Source of the DNA: Streptomyces griseomycini
GTDB lineage: Bacteria; Actinomycetota; Actinomycetes; Streptomycetales; Streptomycetaceae
Direction: 5' to 3'
DNA: 64,000 bases
NCBI RefSeq assembly: GCF_014203535.1
Contig: NZ_JACHJI010000011.1
Coordinates: forward strand, 62,001-126,000
The translations under genes were made by a program, and so were the position numbers. Below the pieces are notes generated by a model. That model searched no databases, was not told the DNA's origin, and saw nothing but the letters and a program-made list of their open reading frames with translations. This document shows positions 1-8,208 of the stretch, one piece after another (positions within the stretch are counted from its first letter, which is position 1; each line of letters begins with the position of its first letter).

Positions 1-103
1 CACTCCCATCGTGCGGACGGCGGCCCGCGGGGGCGGACGGCCGCTGGTCGAGCATCGGGGAAGTACGGACGGTGGGCACGCCGAAGAGCCACGGCCCGAA
101 AAC

Positions 104-122
104 TTAGGTAAGGCTAAGTTCA
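104..122. promoter_or_regulatory. Candidate iron box 1 (DmdR/IdeR operator)
   Basis: The half site TTAGGTAAGGCT matches the actinobacterial DmdR/IdeR consensus TTAGGTTAGGCTNACCTAA at about 14 of 19 positions. It lies 140 bases before the formyltransferase start, in an AT-richer stretch than the surroundings. It may serve a divergent siderophore gene beyond the left edge or act together with the second box. Iron-bound DmdR would repress here. Confidence 0.6.
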
Positions 123-206
123 TCTCATGGGGCTGTCCATAGACAAAACAGGCGGACGGGAGCGCGTGAAGCGTCAACACGCCCCGGAATACGCCCCGTT
201 GAAAAC

Positions 207-225
207 TTAGGTAAGCCTTGCTTTA
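207..225. promoter_or_regulatory. Candidate iron box 2 upstream of the formyltransferase
   Basis: On the minus strand the half AAGGCTTACCTAA matches the conserved right arm of the iron-box consensus; about 14 of 19 positions fit overall. It ends 36 bases before the start of the formyltransferase gene, where a repressor would block transcription when iron is plentiful. Confidence 0.65.
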
Positions 226-261
226 CTGGCCGGGCCATTCCCTGCCTCGAGGAGGAAGCCC

Positions 262-1209
262 ATGCGGGTCGTCATGTTCGGCTACCAGACCTGGGGGCAC
301 CGCACCCTGCGAGCCCTCCTCGACTCCGAGCACGACGTGGTCCTGGTCGTGACGCACCCCAGGAGCGAGCACGCGTACGAGAAGATCTGGAGCGACTCGG
401 TCGCCGACCTCGCCGAGGAGCACGGCGTGCCGGTCCTGATCCGCAACCGCCCTGACGACGACGAGCTGCTCCAGCGCCTCGAAGAGGCCGACCCGGACGT
501 CATCGTGGCCAACAACTGGCGTACGTGGATCCCCCCGCGCGTCTTCGGCCTCCCCCGCCACGGCACGCTGAACGTGCACGACTCGCTGCTGCCGAAGTAC
601 GCCGGCTTCTCCCCGCTGATCTGGGCGCTGATCAACGGCGAGTCCGAAGTGGGCGTCACCGCGCACATGATGAACGACGAGCTCGACGCCGGCGACATCG
701 TGCTGCAGGAGGCGGTGCCGGTGGGCCCGGCGGACACCGCCACCGACCTCTTCCACCGGACCGTCGACCTCATCGCCCCGGTCACCATCGGCGCGCTCGG
801 CCTCATCGCCTCCGGACGGACGGAGTTCACCCGGCAGGACCGGTCGCGGGCGAGCTTCTTCCACAAGCGGTCCGTCGAGGACAGCCGCATCGACTGGACG
901 TGGCCGGCGCAGGACCTGGAGCGCCTGGTCCGCGCCCAGTCCGAGCCGTACCCCAGCGCCTTCACCTTCCACAAGGGCAGGCGGCTGGAGGTCCTGGCCG
1001 CGGTCGTCTCCGAGGGGCGGTACGGCGGCACGCCCGGCCGTGTCTTCTACCGCGAGGGAGAGGGCGTGGTGATCGTCGCCGGAGCCGACGCCCGCACCGG
1101 CCGCAACCACGGCCTGGCCGTCAGGCGGGTACGGACCGACGACGGCCGGGAGCTGCCGGCGACCGAGTACTTCACCTCCATGGGCGGCTACCTGACCAAC
1201 CACCCCTGA
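262..1209 (+). CDS. cchA: Siderophore-type formyltransferase (CchA-like, methionyl-tRNA formyltransferase fold)
   Basis: A 315-residue protein of the formyltransferase family. The N-terminal catalytic domain (about 1-200) has the triad Asn104, His106 (in NVHDSLLPKYAG) and Asp142 (in ELDAGDIV); a C-terminal Formyl_trans_C-like domain follows (about 205-300). These enzymes use 10-formyltetrahydrofolate. The homologue in the coelichelin cluster formylates N5-hydroxyornithine, and the two iron boxes upstream support a siderophore role rather than initiator-tRNA formylation. The ATG is preceded by GAGGAGG at about 8 bases. The NRPS and hydroxylase partners would lie beyond the left edge. The symbol is inferred from family and context; other hydroxamate clusters carry the same enzyme. 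Confidence 0.82.
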   Translation: MRVVMFGYQTWGHRTLRALLDSEHDVVLVVTHPRSEHAYEKIWSDSVADLAEEHGVPVLIRNRPDDDELLQRLEEADPDVIVANNWRTWIPPRVFGLPRHGTLNVHDSLLPKYAGFSPLIWALINGESEVGVTAHMMNDELDAGDIVLQEAVPVGPADTATDLFHRTVDLIAPVTIGALGLIASGRTEFTRQDRSRASFFHKRSVEDSRIDWTWPAQDLERLVRAQSEPYPSAFTFHKGRRLEVLAAVVSEGRYGGTPGRVFYREGEGVVIVAGADARTGRNHGLAVRRVRTDDGRELPATEYFTSMGGYLTNHP

Positions 1210-1341
1210 CGCACCGGCCCCGGCACGGCCCCGGAGGCCGACGACGGTGATCACGGTGGAGGCGGGCGACGCGGCCACCCCCGTGAGTACGGCGTGACGG
1301 CCGCCGGCAGGCCCCCGGGGCCGTTCCCGGGGAACCCCGGA

Positions 1342-2283
1342 TCAGCGGCACAGGACGGTCTCCCGCTGCATGTGCGACAGTTTCCCGGGATTGCGCACGG
1401 CGTAGAGCCCGGTGACGAGCCCGTCGTCGACGCGTACCGCCACGACGGTGTCCAGCGCCCCGTCGAGCCGGAAGACCAGCGCCGGGTGACCGTTGACCTC
1501 CGCCGGCCGCAGTGACGTCTCCGCGGTGGTCCTGCCCAGCCCGGCGACCAGCAGGCGGGCCACCTTGCCGGCCCCCACGACGGGCCGCGGGACGGCCTGC
1601 CTGACTCCGCCGCCGTCGCCCACGAGGACGACGTCCGGTGCGAGGACGTCGAGCAGGCCCTGCAGGTCGCCCGTTTCGACCGCCCGCCGGAACGCCTCGA
1701 ACGCGTCCCGGGTCTCGGCCGGGGAGACGACCCCGCGCGGCCGGCGCGCCGCGACGTGGGCCCGTGCCCGGTGCGCGATCTGGCGGACCGCGGCCGGACT
1801 CCTGTCGACGGCCCCGGCGATCTCGTCGTACCCGAGGTCGAACACCTCGCGCAGCACGAACACCGCCCGCTCGGTCGGCGTGAGCGTCTCCAGCACCAGC
1901 AGCATCGCCATCGAGACGCTGTCGGCCAGCTCGACGTCCTCGGCCACGTCGGGCGAGGTGAGCAGCGGCTCGGGCAGCCAGGAGCCGACGTAGGACTCCT
2001 TGCGGCGGCCGAGCGCGCGCAGCCGGCCCAGTGCCTGGCGGGTGGTGATCCGGACCAGGTACGCACGCCGGTCGCGCACCGTGCCGAGGTCGACGCCCGC
2101 CCACCGCAGCCAGGTCTCCTGCAGGACGTCCTCCGCGTCGGCGGCCGAGCCGAGCATCTCGTAGGCGACGGTGAACAGCAGGTTGCGATGGGCGACGAAC
2201 GCCTCGGTGGCGGGGTCCGTGCGTCCGCCGCCGGCGGACCGCACGGCCGTGTCCCGTGGGTGCTCACTGTGCTCGCTCTTCAC
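1342..2283 (-). CDS. ECF41-type RNA polymerase sigma factor with SnoaL-like C-terminal domain
   Basis: A 313-residue extracytoplasmic-function sigma factor. Sigma-2 (about residues 25-95, with DVLQETWLRW) and sigma-4 (about 125-185) are followed by a SnoaL/NTF2-like domain of about 120 residues. That tail carries the two ECF41 signatures, DGGG and NPxKL (here NPGKL), known to modulate sigma activity in place of an anti-sigma factor. The GTG at 2283 was chosen over longer in-frame starts because AGGAG lies 7 bases upstream. The gene diverges from a CxxC carboxymuconolactone-decarboxylase-like gene, the usual ECF41 partner, and both have ECF41-type promoters. Confidence 0.93.
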   Translation of the reverse strand: MKSEHSEHPRDTAVRSAGGGRTDPATEAFVAHRNLLFTVAYEMLGSAADAEDVLQETWLRWAGVDLGTVRDRRAYLVRITTRQALGRLRALGRRKESYVGSWLPEPLLTSPDVAEDVELADSVSMAMLLVLETLTPTERAVFVLREVFDLGYDEIAGAVDRSPAAVRQIAHRARAHVAARRPRGVVSPAETRDAFEAFRRAVETGDLQGLLDVLAPDVVLVGDGGGVRQAVPRPVVGAGKVARLLVAGLGRTTAETSLRPAEVNGHPALVFRLDGALDTVVAVRVDDGLVTGLYAVRNPGKLSHMQRETVLCR

Positions 2284-2327
2284 CGACTGCTCCTGTCTGT
2301 CCGCTCCCGACGGTGCCACGCGCACAA

Positions 2328-2354
2328 GACGCCGGCCCCCGCGGTTCTGTGACG
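2328..2354 (-). promoter_or_regulatory. ECF41-type promoter for the sigma gene
   Basis: Read on the minus strand: CGTCACA, exactly 16 bases, then CGTC. This fits the described ECF41 promoter pattern (TGTCACA about -35, CGTC about -10). The -10 element lies 45 bases before the GTG start, so the sigma factor probably activates itself. Confidence 0.7.
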
Positions 2355-2388
2355 TCCGGGGACGGTGGCGCACGTCACACCACCGCGG

Positions 2389-2415
2389 CGTCACACGGAG
2401 CACGGCGCCGGCGTC
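2389..2415 (+). promoter_or_regulatory. ECF41-type promoter for the CxxC partner gene
   Basis: CGTCACA, 16 bases, CGTC: the same elements and spacer length as the promoter on the other strand. It ends 41 bases before the ATG of the target gene, as expected for an ECF41 regulon of two divergent genes. Confidence 0.72.
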
Positions 2416-2455
2416 TCGTGTTCGTTCCGTGCCCGCAACGAGTGAGGACGACGTC

Positions 2456-2941
2456 ATGGACACCCGATTCGACCTGTTCGGCAACAGGATCGCCGCCACG
2501 TTCGCCAAGCGGTTCGCCGGCGCCGCCCTGGTGATCCACCAGTCGCCGCTGCCGAGGTCCACCCAGGAACTGGTGTCGCTGCGCGCCAGCCAGATCAACG
2601 GCTGCGGTCACTGCGTCGACATGCACGTCAAGGAGGCCGCGGCCGCCGGTGAGACCGCGGTCCGGCTCCATCTGGTCGCCGCCTGGCGCGAGTCCACGGT
2701 GTTCACCGAGGCCGAGCGGGCCGCGCTGGCGCTCGCCGAGGAGGGCACCCGGCTCGCCGACGCCCACCAGGGCGTGTCCGACGAGACCTGGGCCCAGGTG
2801 CGCAGGCACTACGACGACGACCAGATCGCCGCGCTGGTCTCCCTGGTCGCCATGATCAACGCGGCCAACCGGCTCGCCGTGATCGTGCACCAGAAGGGAG
2901 GCTCCTACGAGCCCGGCACGTTCGCCGCCGCGCTCGGCTGA
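2456..2941 (+). CDS. Carboxymuconolactone decarboxylase / AhpD-like CxxC protein (ECF41 target)
   Basis: A 161-residue cytoplasmic protein of the CMD/AhpD family. The redox motif C50-G-H-C53 followed by His57 is intact, typical of alkylhydroperoxidase-like members rather than true decarboxylases. Starts at ATG 2456 with GAGG just upstream. ECF41 sigma genes are typically next to one COE gene (CMD, oxidoreductase or epimerase), and this is the CMD class. A role in a peroxide or thiol stress response is inferred; the substrate is unknown. Confidence 0.9.
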   Translation: MDTRFDLFGNRIAATFAKRFAGAALVIHQSPLPRSTQELVSLRASQINGCGHCVDMHVKEAAAAGETAVRLHLVAAWRESTVFTEAERAALALAEEGTRLADAHQGVSDETWAQVRRHYDDDQIAALVSLVAMINAANRLAVIVHQKGGSYEPGTFAAALG

Positions 2942-2974
2942 GCGGCGGACGGGTCCGGCCCGCCGTGCGCCGAT

Positions 2975-2994
2975 GCCGGCCTTCCGGGGCCGGC
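2975..2994 (+). terminator. Candidate hairpin terminator
   Basis: Inverted repeat with 7-bp arms GCCGGCC/GGCCGGC and a 6-base loop, 34 bases after the CxxC gene stop. No U-tract, as is usual in Streptomyces. I see nothing coding in the rest of 2942-3192, which is GC-rich with short inverted repeats. Confidence 0.45.
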
Positions 2995-3192
2995 GCGCGG
3001 CGGGTGCCGACCGGGGCTCCGCCCCGCTGTCCCGGCCCGCCCCGGTGGCTCACCGACCTCGGGGAGCGGTGCCCGACCGGGATCCGCCCGGGGACACCGG
3101 GGTCCCGTCCGCGTGCGTGACGGGCACCGCCGGCCGGGTCGGCACCGGGAGTCCGCCCGCGTCCTGCCGCCGGGCGGGCGGCGTCCCCCTCC

Positions 3193-3558
3193 TCACCCCG
3201 GGGAGGCACCCGTGGCACCCGGCCCGCGGGAGGAAGGGGCGCCGGAGCACAGTACGGCGCCGAGGACCCGGTCGCCCCGGGTGCCGTAGCCGGGGAAGGT
3301 GAGGTGGTCGCCGGGGCGGGCGACACGGCACGGGACGTCCCGGCCGTCGCTGTAGGCGACGGTCGGCGTGTGGGTCTCGGCGCAGTCGTTGGTGACGAAC
3401 GTGTAGCGCCAGCCCGGGCCGACCTCCACGCAGGCCGGAGCGCTCCCGGAGGACCGCACCGCCGCCTCGGACGGCACCGCGTGTGCCGCCGCGTTACCGG
3501 TCAGGACCGGCAGCGCGGCTGCCGCCATCGTGATGAACGGACGCATTGCCTGACGCAC
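3193..3558 (-). CDS. Secreted tendamistat-type alpha-amylase inhibitor
   Basis: A precursor of about 121 residues with a short basic N-terminus, a hydrophobic stretch (PFITMAAAALPVLTG) and a likely signal-peptidase site after AHA. The mature part of about 75-95 residues has the hallmarks of the tendamistat/Haim family: the Trp-Arg-Tyr motif that enters the active site of animal amylases, four cysteines with tendamistat spacing (two disulfides), and the matching VxYSDG and PGD loop segments. A GTG at 3558 with AGAGAAG 7 bases upstream is preferred; an ATG at 3546 (117 residues) is the alternative. The family targets GH13 amylases of animal type. Two broken amylase genes lie 2 kb away. Confidence 0.85.
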   Translation of the reverse strand: MRQAMRPFITMAAAALPVLTGNAAAHAVPSEAAVRSSGSAPACVEVGPGWRYTFVTNDCAETHTPTVAYSDGRDVPCRVARPGDHLTFPGYGTRGDRVLGAVLCSGAPSSRGPGATGASPG

Positions 3559-3918
3559 TGGACCGCTTCTCTTCGACTTGTGGACGGACGAGCTCGGGTT
3601 GGGCGGGCCGTCGGCACCCGGAAGCCGGATTGCGCCATGTTTTCGCAATTCTCAGCAAGACATTGCAACAACTCTTGAACACTGTACGAAGCGTGAATCC
3701 GCAGTTGCGGCACCCGACGGCGCCGCTCCGACGCTCCGGCGAAGCCGCGGACGGGCGGGGTCGGCGGGCCCCGCGGATCGACCGGAAAAGACCGCTGCCG
3801 CCGGGGAGGCGACCGCGGCGTGCCGCGGCGGGGCCGTACACCGTGAGAGTCTCGGCGGACAGTGCGGACAGTCGGGAACCGACGTGCCGACCCGGCCGGC
3901 GACGGAAGGAAACGACCC

Positions 3919-4839
3919 ATGAGCCTGTCCCCCCACGACGTCCTGGTGGTCGGCGGCGCCGGAGTGGACACCGTCGTCCGCGTCGAGGAGCTGGAGGTAC
4001 CGCCGGGCGACTCCCTGCACGTCCCGCCCGTGTACGACTACGTCGCGCACACCGGGAACGGTGTGGCGCTCGGCTGCCACGCGCTCGGGCTCGCCACCAA
4101 GTTCATCGACTTCCTGGGGGACGACCCGCAGGGTCACGCGGTGCTCGCCGCGTACGCCGAGCGGGGACTGGACTTCAGCCACCTGGTGTCCCCGCACGGC
4201 ACCCCGCGCGGCGTCAACCTGGTCGACGCGCGGGGCCGCCGCTTCTCCTTCTACGACTCCCGGCACCCCGCGGACCTCCGGCTGCCCCGCGCCTTCTACC
4301 TGCCCCACCTGGAGCGGGCGCGCCACGTCCACCTCTCCATCGTGGGGCACAACCGCGACCTGTACGAGGACGTCCACCGGCTCGGGGTGACCAGCTCCAC
4401 CGACCTGCACGACTGGGACGGCGTCGACCCCCACCACCTCACCTACGCCCTCTCCTCCGACCACGTGTTCCTCAGCGCGGCGGCGCTGCAGGGCCGGCTC
4501 GACGAGGTGCTGCACCGGATCGTCGACGAGGGCCGGGCCCGGTCGGTGGTGGCCACCGACGGCGCGGCGGGCTGCCACGTGCTGGTGCGGGGCGAGGAGC
4601 GGACACGGCACTTCCCCGCGGTGCGGCCGGAGCGTCCGGTCGTCGACACCAACGGCGCGGGCGACGCGTTCGTCACCGCCTTCCTGCACGCCCTGCTGGA
4701 GGGGAGGCCGCTCGAGGACTGCGTGCTGGCCGGTTCCGTCTCCGGTGCCTTCGCCTGCGGTGCCGCCGGCACCCACACCGAGTTCATCGACCTGCCCGGC
4801 CTGCGCGCGGCCTGCGCCCGCGCCGTCCGGGCCGGATGA
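3919..4839 (+). CDS. PfkB-family carbohydrate kinase
   Basis: A 306-residue ribokinase-family sugar kinase. It has the N-terminal substrate-binding pattern (VVGGAGVDTVV, TGNGVALG) and the C-terminal PfkB signature DTNGAGDAF (243-251), whose Asp249 is the catalytic base. ATG 3919 follows GGAAGGA at a good distance. PfkB enzymes phosphorylate ribose, fructose, adenosine and related substrates; nothing here fixes which. No transporter or isomerase is adjacent, so the gene looks monocistronic. Confidence 0.88.
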   Translation: MSLSPHDVLVVGGAGVDTVVRVEELEVPPGDSLHVPPVYDYVAHTGNGVALGCHALGLATKFIDFLGDDPQGHAVLAAYAERGLDFSHLVSPHGTPRGVNLVDARGRRFSFYDSRHPADLRLPRAFYLPHLERARHVHLSIVGHNRDLYEDVHRLGVTSSTDLHDWDGVDPHHLTYALSSDHVFLSAAALQGRLDEVLHRIVDEGRARSVVATDGAAGCHVLVRGEERTRHFPAVRPERPVVDTNGAGDAFVTAFLHALLEGRPLEDCVLAGSVSGAFACGAAGTHTEFIDLPGLRAACARAVRAG

Positions 4840-5487
4840 GGGACGCGGCGCGGGCGGAAGGAGGAGTCGCGGTGAACGGCGTCGTCCTCGTCCTGCGCGC
4901 CCTCCACCACGGCGAGAGGCACCCGGCCGGGCAGTCGACGACGGCGGCGGAACGCCACCGCGCGGAACACGGGGTCCGCCACGTCGCCACCGACCTCGCC
5001 CGGTGGTCCCCGCACGCACGTCCGGCGCCCGGCCGACACCGGCCGCGCCCGCGGCGTGAACCTCGGCGACCCTTCCGGCGGCGCCCCCGCGGGGGTGCGG
5101 TCGACGCTCGGGGAGGAGGCGGCCGAGGCGGTCGTCCACCGGCCCGGACCGGGCCTCCTCCTCCTGCGTGATCTGCGGGGGCCGCACCTCGACGCGGCGG
5201 GCAACTCCCTGTACCGGGAGATGCCCGCGCAGGCCGCCCGGCACGACGAACTGCTCGCCCTGGCCTCGGCGTGCCGTCCGGAGACCCCGCGGCGGATGCG
5301 CCGGACCAGCACCATGGCCAAGAACCCCTCGCCCCAGGTCCTGACGTCCCCGTGGGGGAACCACCGCACGCCGGTCCGCGGTCGCGGCCTTCCCGGGGGC
5401 GGGCTCGCCGCACCGGGGCCGGAGGGACGCCCGGGTCCCGTCCGCACGGAGCGCACGGTCCGGCCGGGGGGCGCGGGGCGGGAGGGG
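4840..5487. other. Non-coding or decayed stretch before the amylase remnants
   Basis: No convincing intact gene. On the plus strand about 5047-5370 reads as a protein-like fragment (with LLLLRDLRGPHLDAAG and MPAQAARHDELLALAS) that resembles a real coding region, but it has no stop and runs in frame into the antisense of the CBM20 remnant. I read it as a remnant of an unrecognised small gene. An automatic caller would fuse it to the amylase remnant (5056-7152); that fusion should not be trusted. Confidence 0.4.
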
Positions 5488-5670
5488 TCAGCCGCGCCAG
5501 GTGTCGTCGAGGGTGGTCCCGGTGGAGGTGACGGTCGCGGTGCGGCTGGCGCCGCTCTCCCAGGTCACGTTCCCCGACTGGTCCTTGCGGATGTACTTGT
5601 ACTCGAAGGACGTCCCCTCGGGGAGTTCCACGTCCAGCTTCCACACCGGGTAGGCGGCCGGGTCGAGCTC
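5488..5670 (-). pseudogene. C-terminal fragment of an amylase: CBM20 starch-binding domain end
   Basis: On the minus strand about 60 codons encode the end of a CBM20 starch-binding domain (YPVWKLDV, then FEYKYIRKD, then VTWESGA, ending DDTWRG and a stop). The FEYKYxRKD and WExGxxR pieces are CBM20 hallmarks. Everything upstream (signal peptide, catalytic domain, domain start) is missing. Homology breaks near 5665-5673, exactly where a plus-strand amylase remnant begins. Confidence 0.85.
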
Positions 5671-5673
5671 CGG

Positions 5674-7152
5674 TGGAGCTGGTACTACGACGAGAAGCAG
5701 CCCGGCTTCGCGTACGACGGCCTGACCGTCGAGCCGAGGAGCGGCAAGTCGTACTACAACGGCGACCTGTGGTCCACGGCCGAACCGACCGGCAACACCT
5801 GCGTCGACTGGGGCAGGCCCACCGGCGCCAGGAGCCCCGAGGGCCACACCCTCTACAACTGCCAGTGGCCCAGCCCGACGTCCGGCATGTTCCCCAAGGC
5901 GTACTACCACCAGTGCTGGATCGGCAACTGGGAGGGCGAGGACTCCCGTTCCTGCTGGCTGCACGAGGACCTCGCCGACTTCGACACCGAGAACGCGCAG
6001 GTGCAGAACTACCTGATCGGCGCGTACGACGAGTACATCGACATGGGCGTCGACGGCTTCCGCGTCGACACGGCCGTCCACATCCCGCGCACCACCTGGA
6101 ACCGCCGCTTCCTGCCCGCGATCCAGGAACGCGTCGCCCAGCGGCACGGCGCCGGGGCCGCGAAGAACTTCTTCGTCTTCGGCGAGGTCGCCGCCTTCGT
6201 CAACGACAAGTGGAACCGCGGTTCGGTCAACCACTCCGCCCAGTTCTTCACGTGGAAGGAGCGGAAGGAGTACAGCGCCGACGACGCGCGGGCCGCCCTC
6301 GAGATGTACGACTACGAGCAGCAGCAGGGCACGTCGAACCAGCCCACGTCCACCAACGCCTTCCTGGAGGGCAACACGTACCACACCCCCGACCACAGCC
6401 GCGCCTCCGGCATGCACGTCATCGACATGCGGATGCACACGAACTTCGGCGACGCGAGCAACGCCTTCCACAACGGCAGGGACTCCGACGACAGTTACCA
6501 CGACGCCATCTACCACGTCGTCTACGTCGACAGCCACGGCTACGGGCCCGACAAGAGCAATGAGCGCTACACCGGCGGCACCGACGCCCGGGCCGAGAAC
6601 ATGTCGCTGATGTGGACCTTCCGCGGCATCCCCACCCTCTACTACGGCTCGGAGGTCGAGTTCCGGAAGGGCGAGAAGATCGACTGCGGCCCCACCTGCC
6701 CCCTCGCCGCGACCGGCCGCGCCTACTACGGCGACCACATCGCCGGCGACGTGCGGGCCTCCCGCTTCTCCGAGGTCGACTCGGCCACCGGCGCCGTCGC
6801 CGCGACGCTGGAGCAACCGCTGGTCAAGCACGTGCAGCGGCTGAACCAGATCCGCCGGGCGGTTCCGGCCCTGCAGACGGGCCAGTACTCCACGGAGGGC
6901 ATCACCGGCGGCATGGCCTTCAAGCGGCGCTACACGGCGGGCGGCACGGACAGCTTCGCCCTCGTCACCGTCTCGGGCGGCGCCACCTACACGGGCGTCC
7001 CCGACGGCACCTGCACCGACGCGGTCACCGGCGACACCCGGACCGTCACCGGCGGCAGGCTCACCGTGGCCGCGCCCGGCAAGGGCAACCTGCGGGTCTA
7101 CGTCCTGAACGGCCCCGGGAAGATCGGAACCGACGGTCCCTACCTGAAGTAG
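5674..7152 (+). pseudogene. 5'-truncated GH13 alpha-amylase
   Basis: About 490 codons of the GH13 catalytic barrel and C-terminal beta domain. Visible are the nucleophile region (GVDGFRVD, then AVH), the acid/base region (FVFGEVA) and a later VDSHG segment. The signal peptide and the first part of the barrel, including conserved region I with its Asp and Asn-His, are absent, so the product cannot be a working secreted amylase. The frame stays open upstream, but that part is antisense to the CBM20 fragment. The simplest explanation is a deletion that fused two divergent amylase genes through their 5' halves. Confidence 0.85.
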
Positions 7153-7201
7153 GCCGACGGGAGTCCCCGGCCCCGGCGGTCCCAAAATCCGACCGGCCGT
7201 G

Positions 7202-7480
7202 TCAGGGCATGCGGTCCCAGAAGTCGAGGTCGTGTTCGCGGCGGTAGTCGACGGGCCCGATGCGCTGGGGCGCCAGTGACTGCGTGTACGGCCGGCCGAC
7301 GGGGCCCGGACGGTGGGGCGGCCAGGCGGGCAGACCGGTGCCGCGGGGCGCGCCGGTGCGGGCGAACGCGGCCCAGTACCCGGTCATCACGGCCGACAGG
7401 CGGCGCTGTGCCGGGGTGAACGACGGCTCGGCCGCCTCGTCCTCGAACAGGTAGGCGGTGTCCGCCGCGTGGGTGGATCC
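7202..7480 (-). pseudogene. C-terminal fragment of a type-B carboxylesterase
   Basis: About 92 codons match the end of para-nitrobenzyl-esterase-like carboxylesterases: THAADTAYLFEDE, then a segment with LTPAQ-type spacing (FTPAQRRLS), YWAAFARTG, LPAWP, and a final DFWDRMP. The first conserved His belongs to the catalytic triad region, but the nucleophile elbow and all upstream sequence are missing. Sequence beyond about 7480 has no esterase character. Convergent with the amylase remnant. Confidence 0.75.
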
Positions 7481-7585
7481 CGTTGGCGGCCGGCGTGCAC
7501 GGGCCGTGCGCGTGGCCGGAACGGCGGCTCGGTCGTTGCCGCTCACGGCGGAACACTGCGCGGAGGAACGGGGGCGCGACGGGCA

Positions 7586-7706
7586 TGACGCCCCAGCGGG
7601 AGTGCGACACCACCGGCCGGCGCGGGCCGGACAAGGAGCGCCCGGCGGCGTGGAGCGCCTACGGCGAACTCGTCCGCCCCTTCCGCGAACGCGCCGGCCT
7701 CACCCG
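7586..7706 (+). pseudogene. Remnant of an XRE/Scr1-type helix-turn-helix regulator
   Basis: From ATG 7586 the first 40 or so codons read like the N-terminus of a Streptomyces XRE regulator (AAWSAYGELVRPFRERAGLTRQA). The recognition helix and the rest are lost and the frame turns into unrelated sequence. With the neighbouring fragments it marks a decayed patch. An unrelated short peptide cannot be excluded. Confidence 0.35.
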
Positions 7707-7796
7707 GCAGGCCCGCACTTCGTCCGCGTCCCCCGCCGCTTCGGCCGAGTGGCGGAGCCGACGTTCACCGGGCTCGCCATCCGGTCCGTCTGCGCT

Positions 7797-8039
7797 TCAG
7801 GAGCCGCCCCACCCGCGCATGTGCCGATCGACCCTTTCCCGGACCTGCCTCCGTAGGTGCTCGTGCAGGCCGGGGTCCATCCCTTCCGCCTCGAAGACGG
7901 CGTCGGTGAAGCCGTCCGCGTCGGTGGGCGGCGCCTCCTGCAGGTGCTGCTGTTCCTGCGGCGGGAGGCAGAAGCCGAGGTCGACGCAGAGTTCGTGGAG
8001 GAGCTGCCGCACTTCGGCCTTCGGGTCGCGTCGAGTCAT
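7797..8039 (-). CDS. Small conserved-looking hypothetical protein
   Basis: An 80-residue acidic protein with a leucine-rich start (AEVRQLLHELCVDLGFCLPP), a DADGFTDAVFEAEGMDP segment and a basic helical end. Codon use is typical coding use. No family is recognised; it resembles small uncharacterised Streptomyces proteins. ATG 8039 has only a weak ribosome site. Confidence 0.6.
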   Translation of the reverse strand: MTRRDPKAEVRQLLHELCVDLGFCLPPQEQQHLQEAPPTDADGFTDAVFEAEGMDPGLHEHLRRQVRERVDRHMRGWGGS

Positions 8040-8136
8040 GACACCAGCATGGTCGAATGCGCAGTCGGTCCGTCACCGGGCCGACGACGCAGGCCCGTCG
8101 CCGAGCAGGCCCGGGGCGCGGTGCCGTGGCCACGGC

Positions 8137-8167
8137 TTGACCTCGACTTCGCTCGAGGTTCTAGCGT
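8137..8167 (+). promoter_or_regulatory. SoxR/MerR-type promoter-operator with 19-bp spacer
   Basis: TTGACC at 8137 and TAGCGT at 8162 are separated by 19 bp, the over-long spacer used by MerR-family activators. Inside lies a perfect dyad ACCTCGA-N6-TCGAGGT (8140-8159). The form resembles Streptomyces SoxR boxes. A near copy lies before the ABC exporter at 48.5 kb. Confidence 0.75.
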
Positions 8168-8208
8168 GCGGCACCGGCGTGATCACCATTCGGCGGCAGG
8201 AGAAGACG

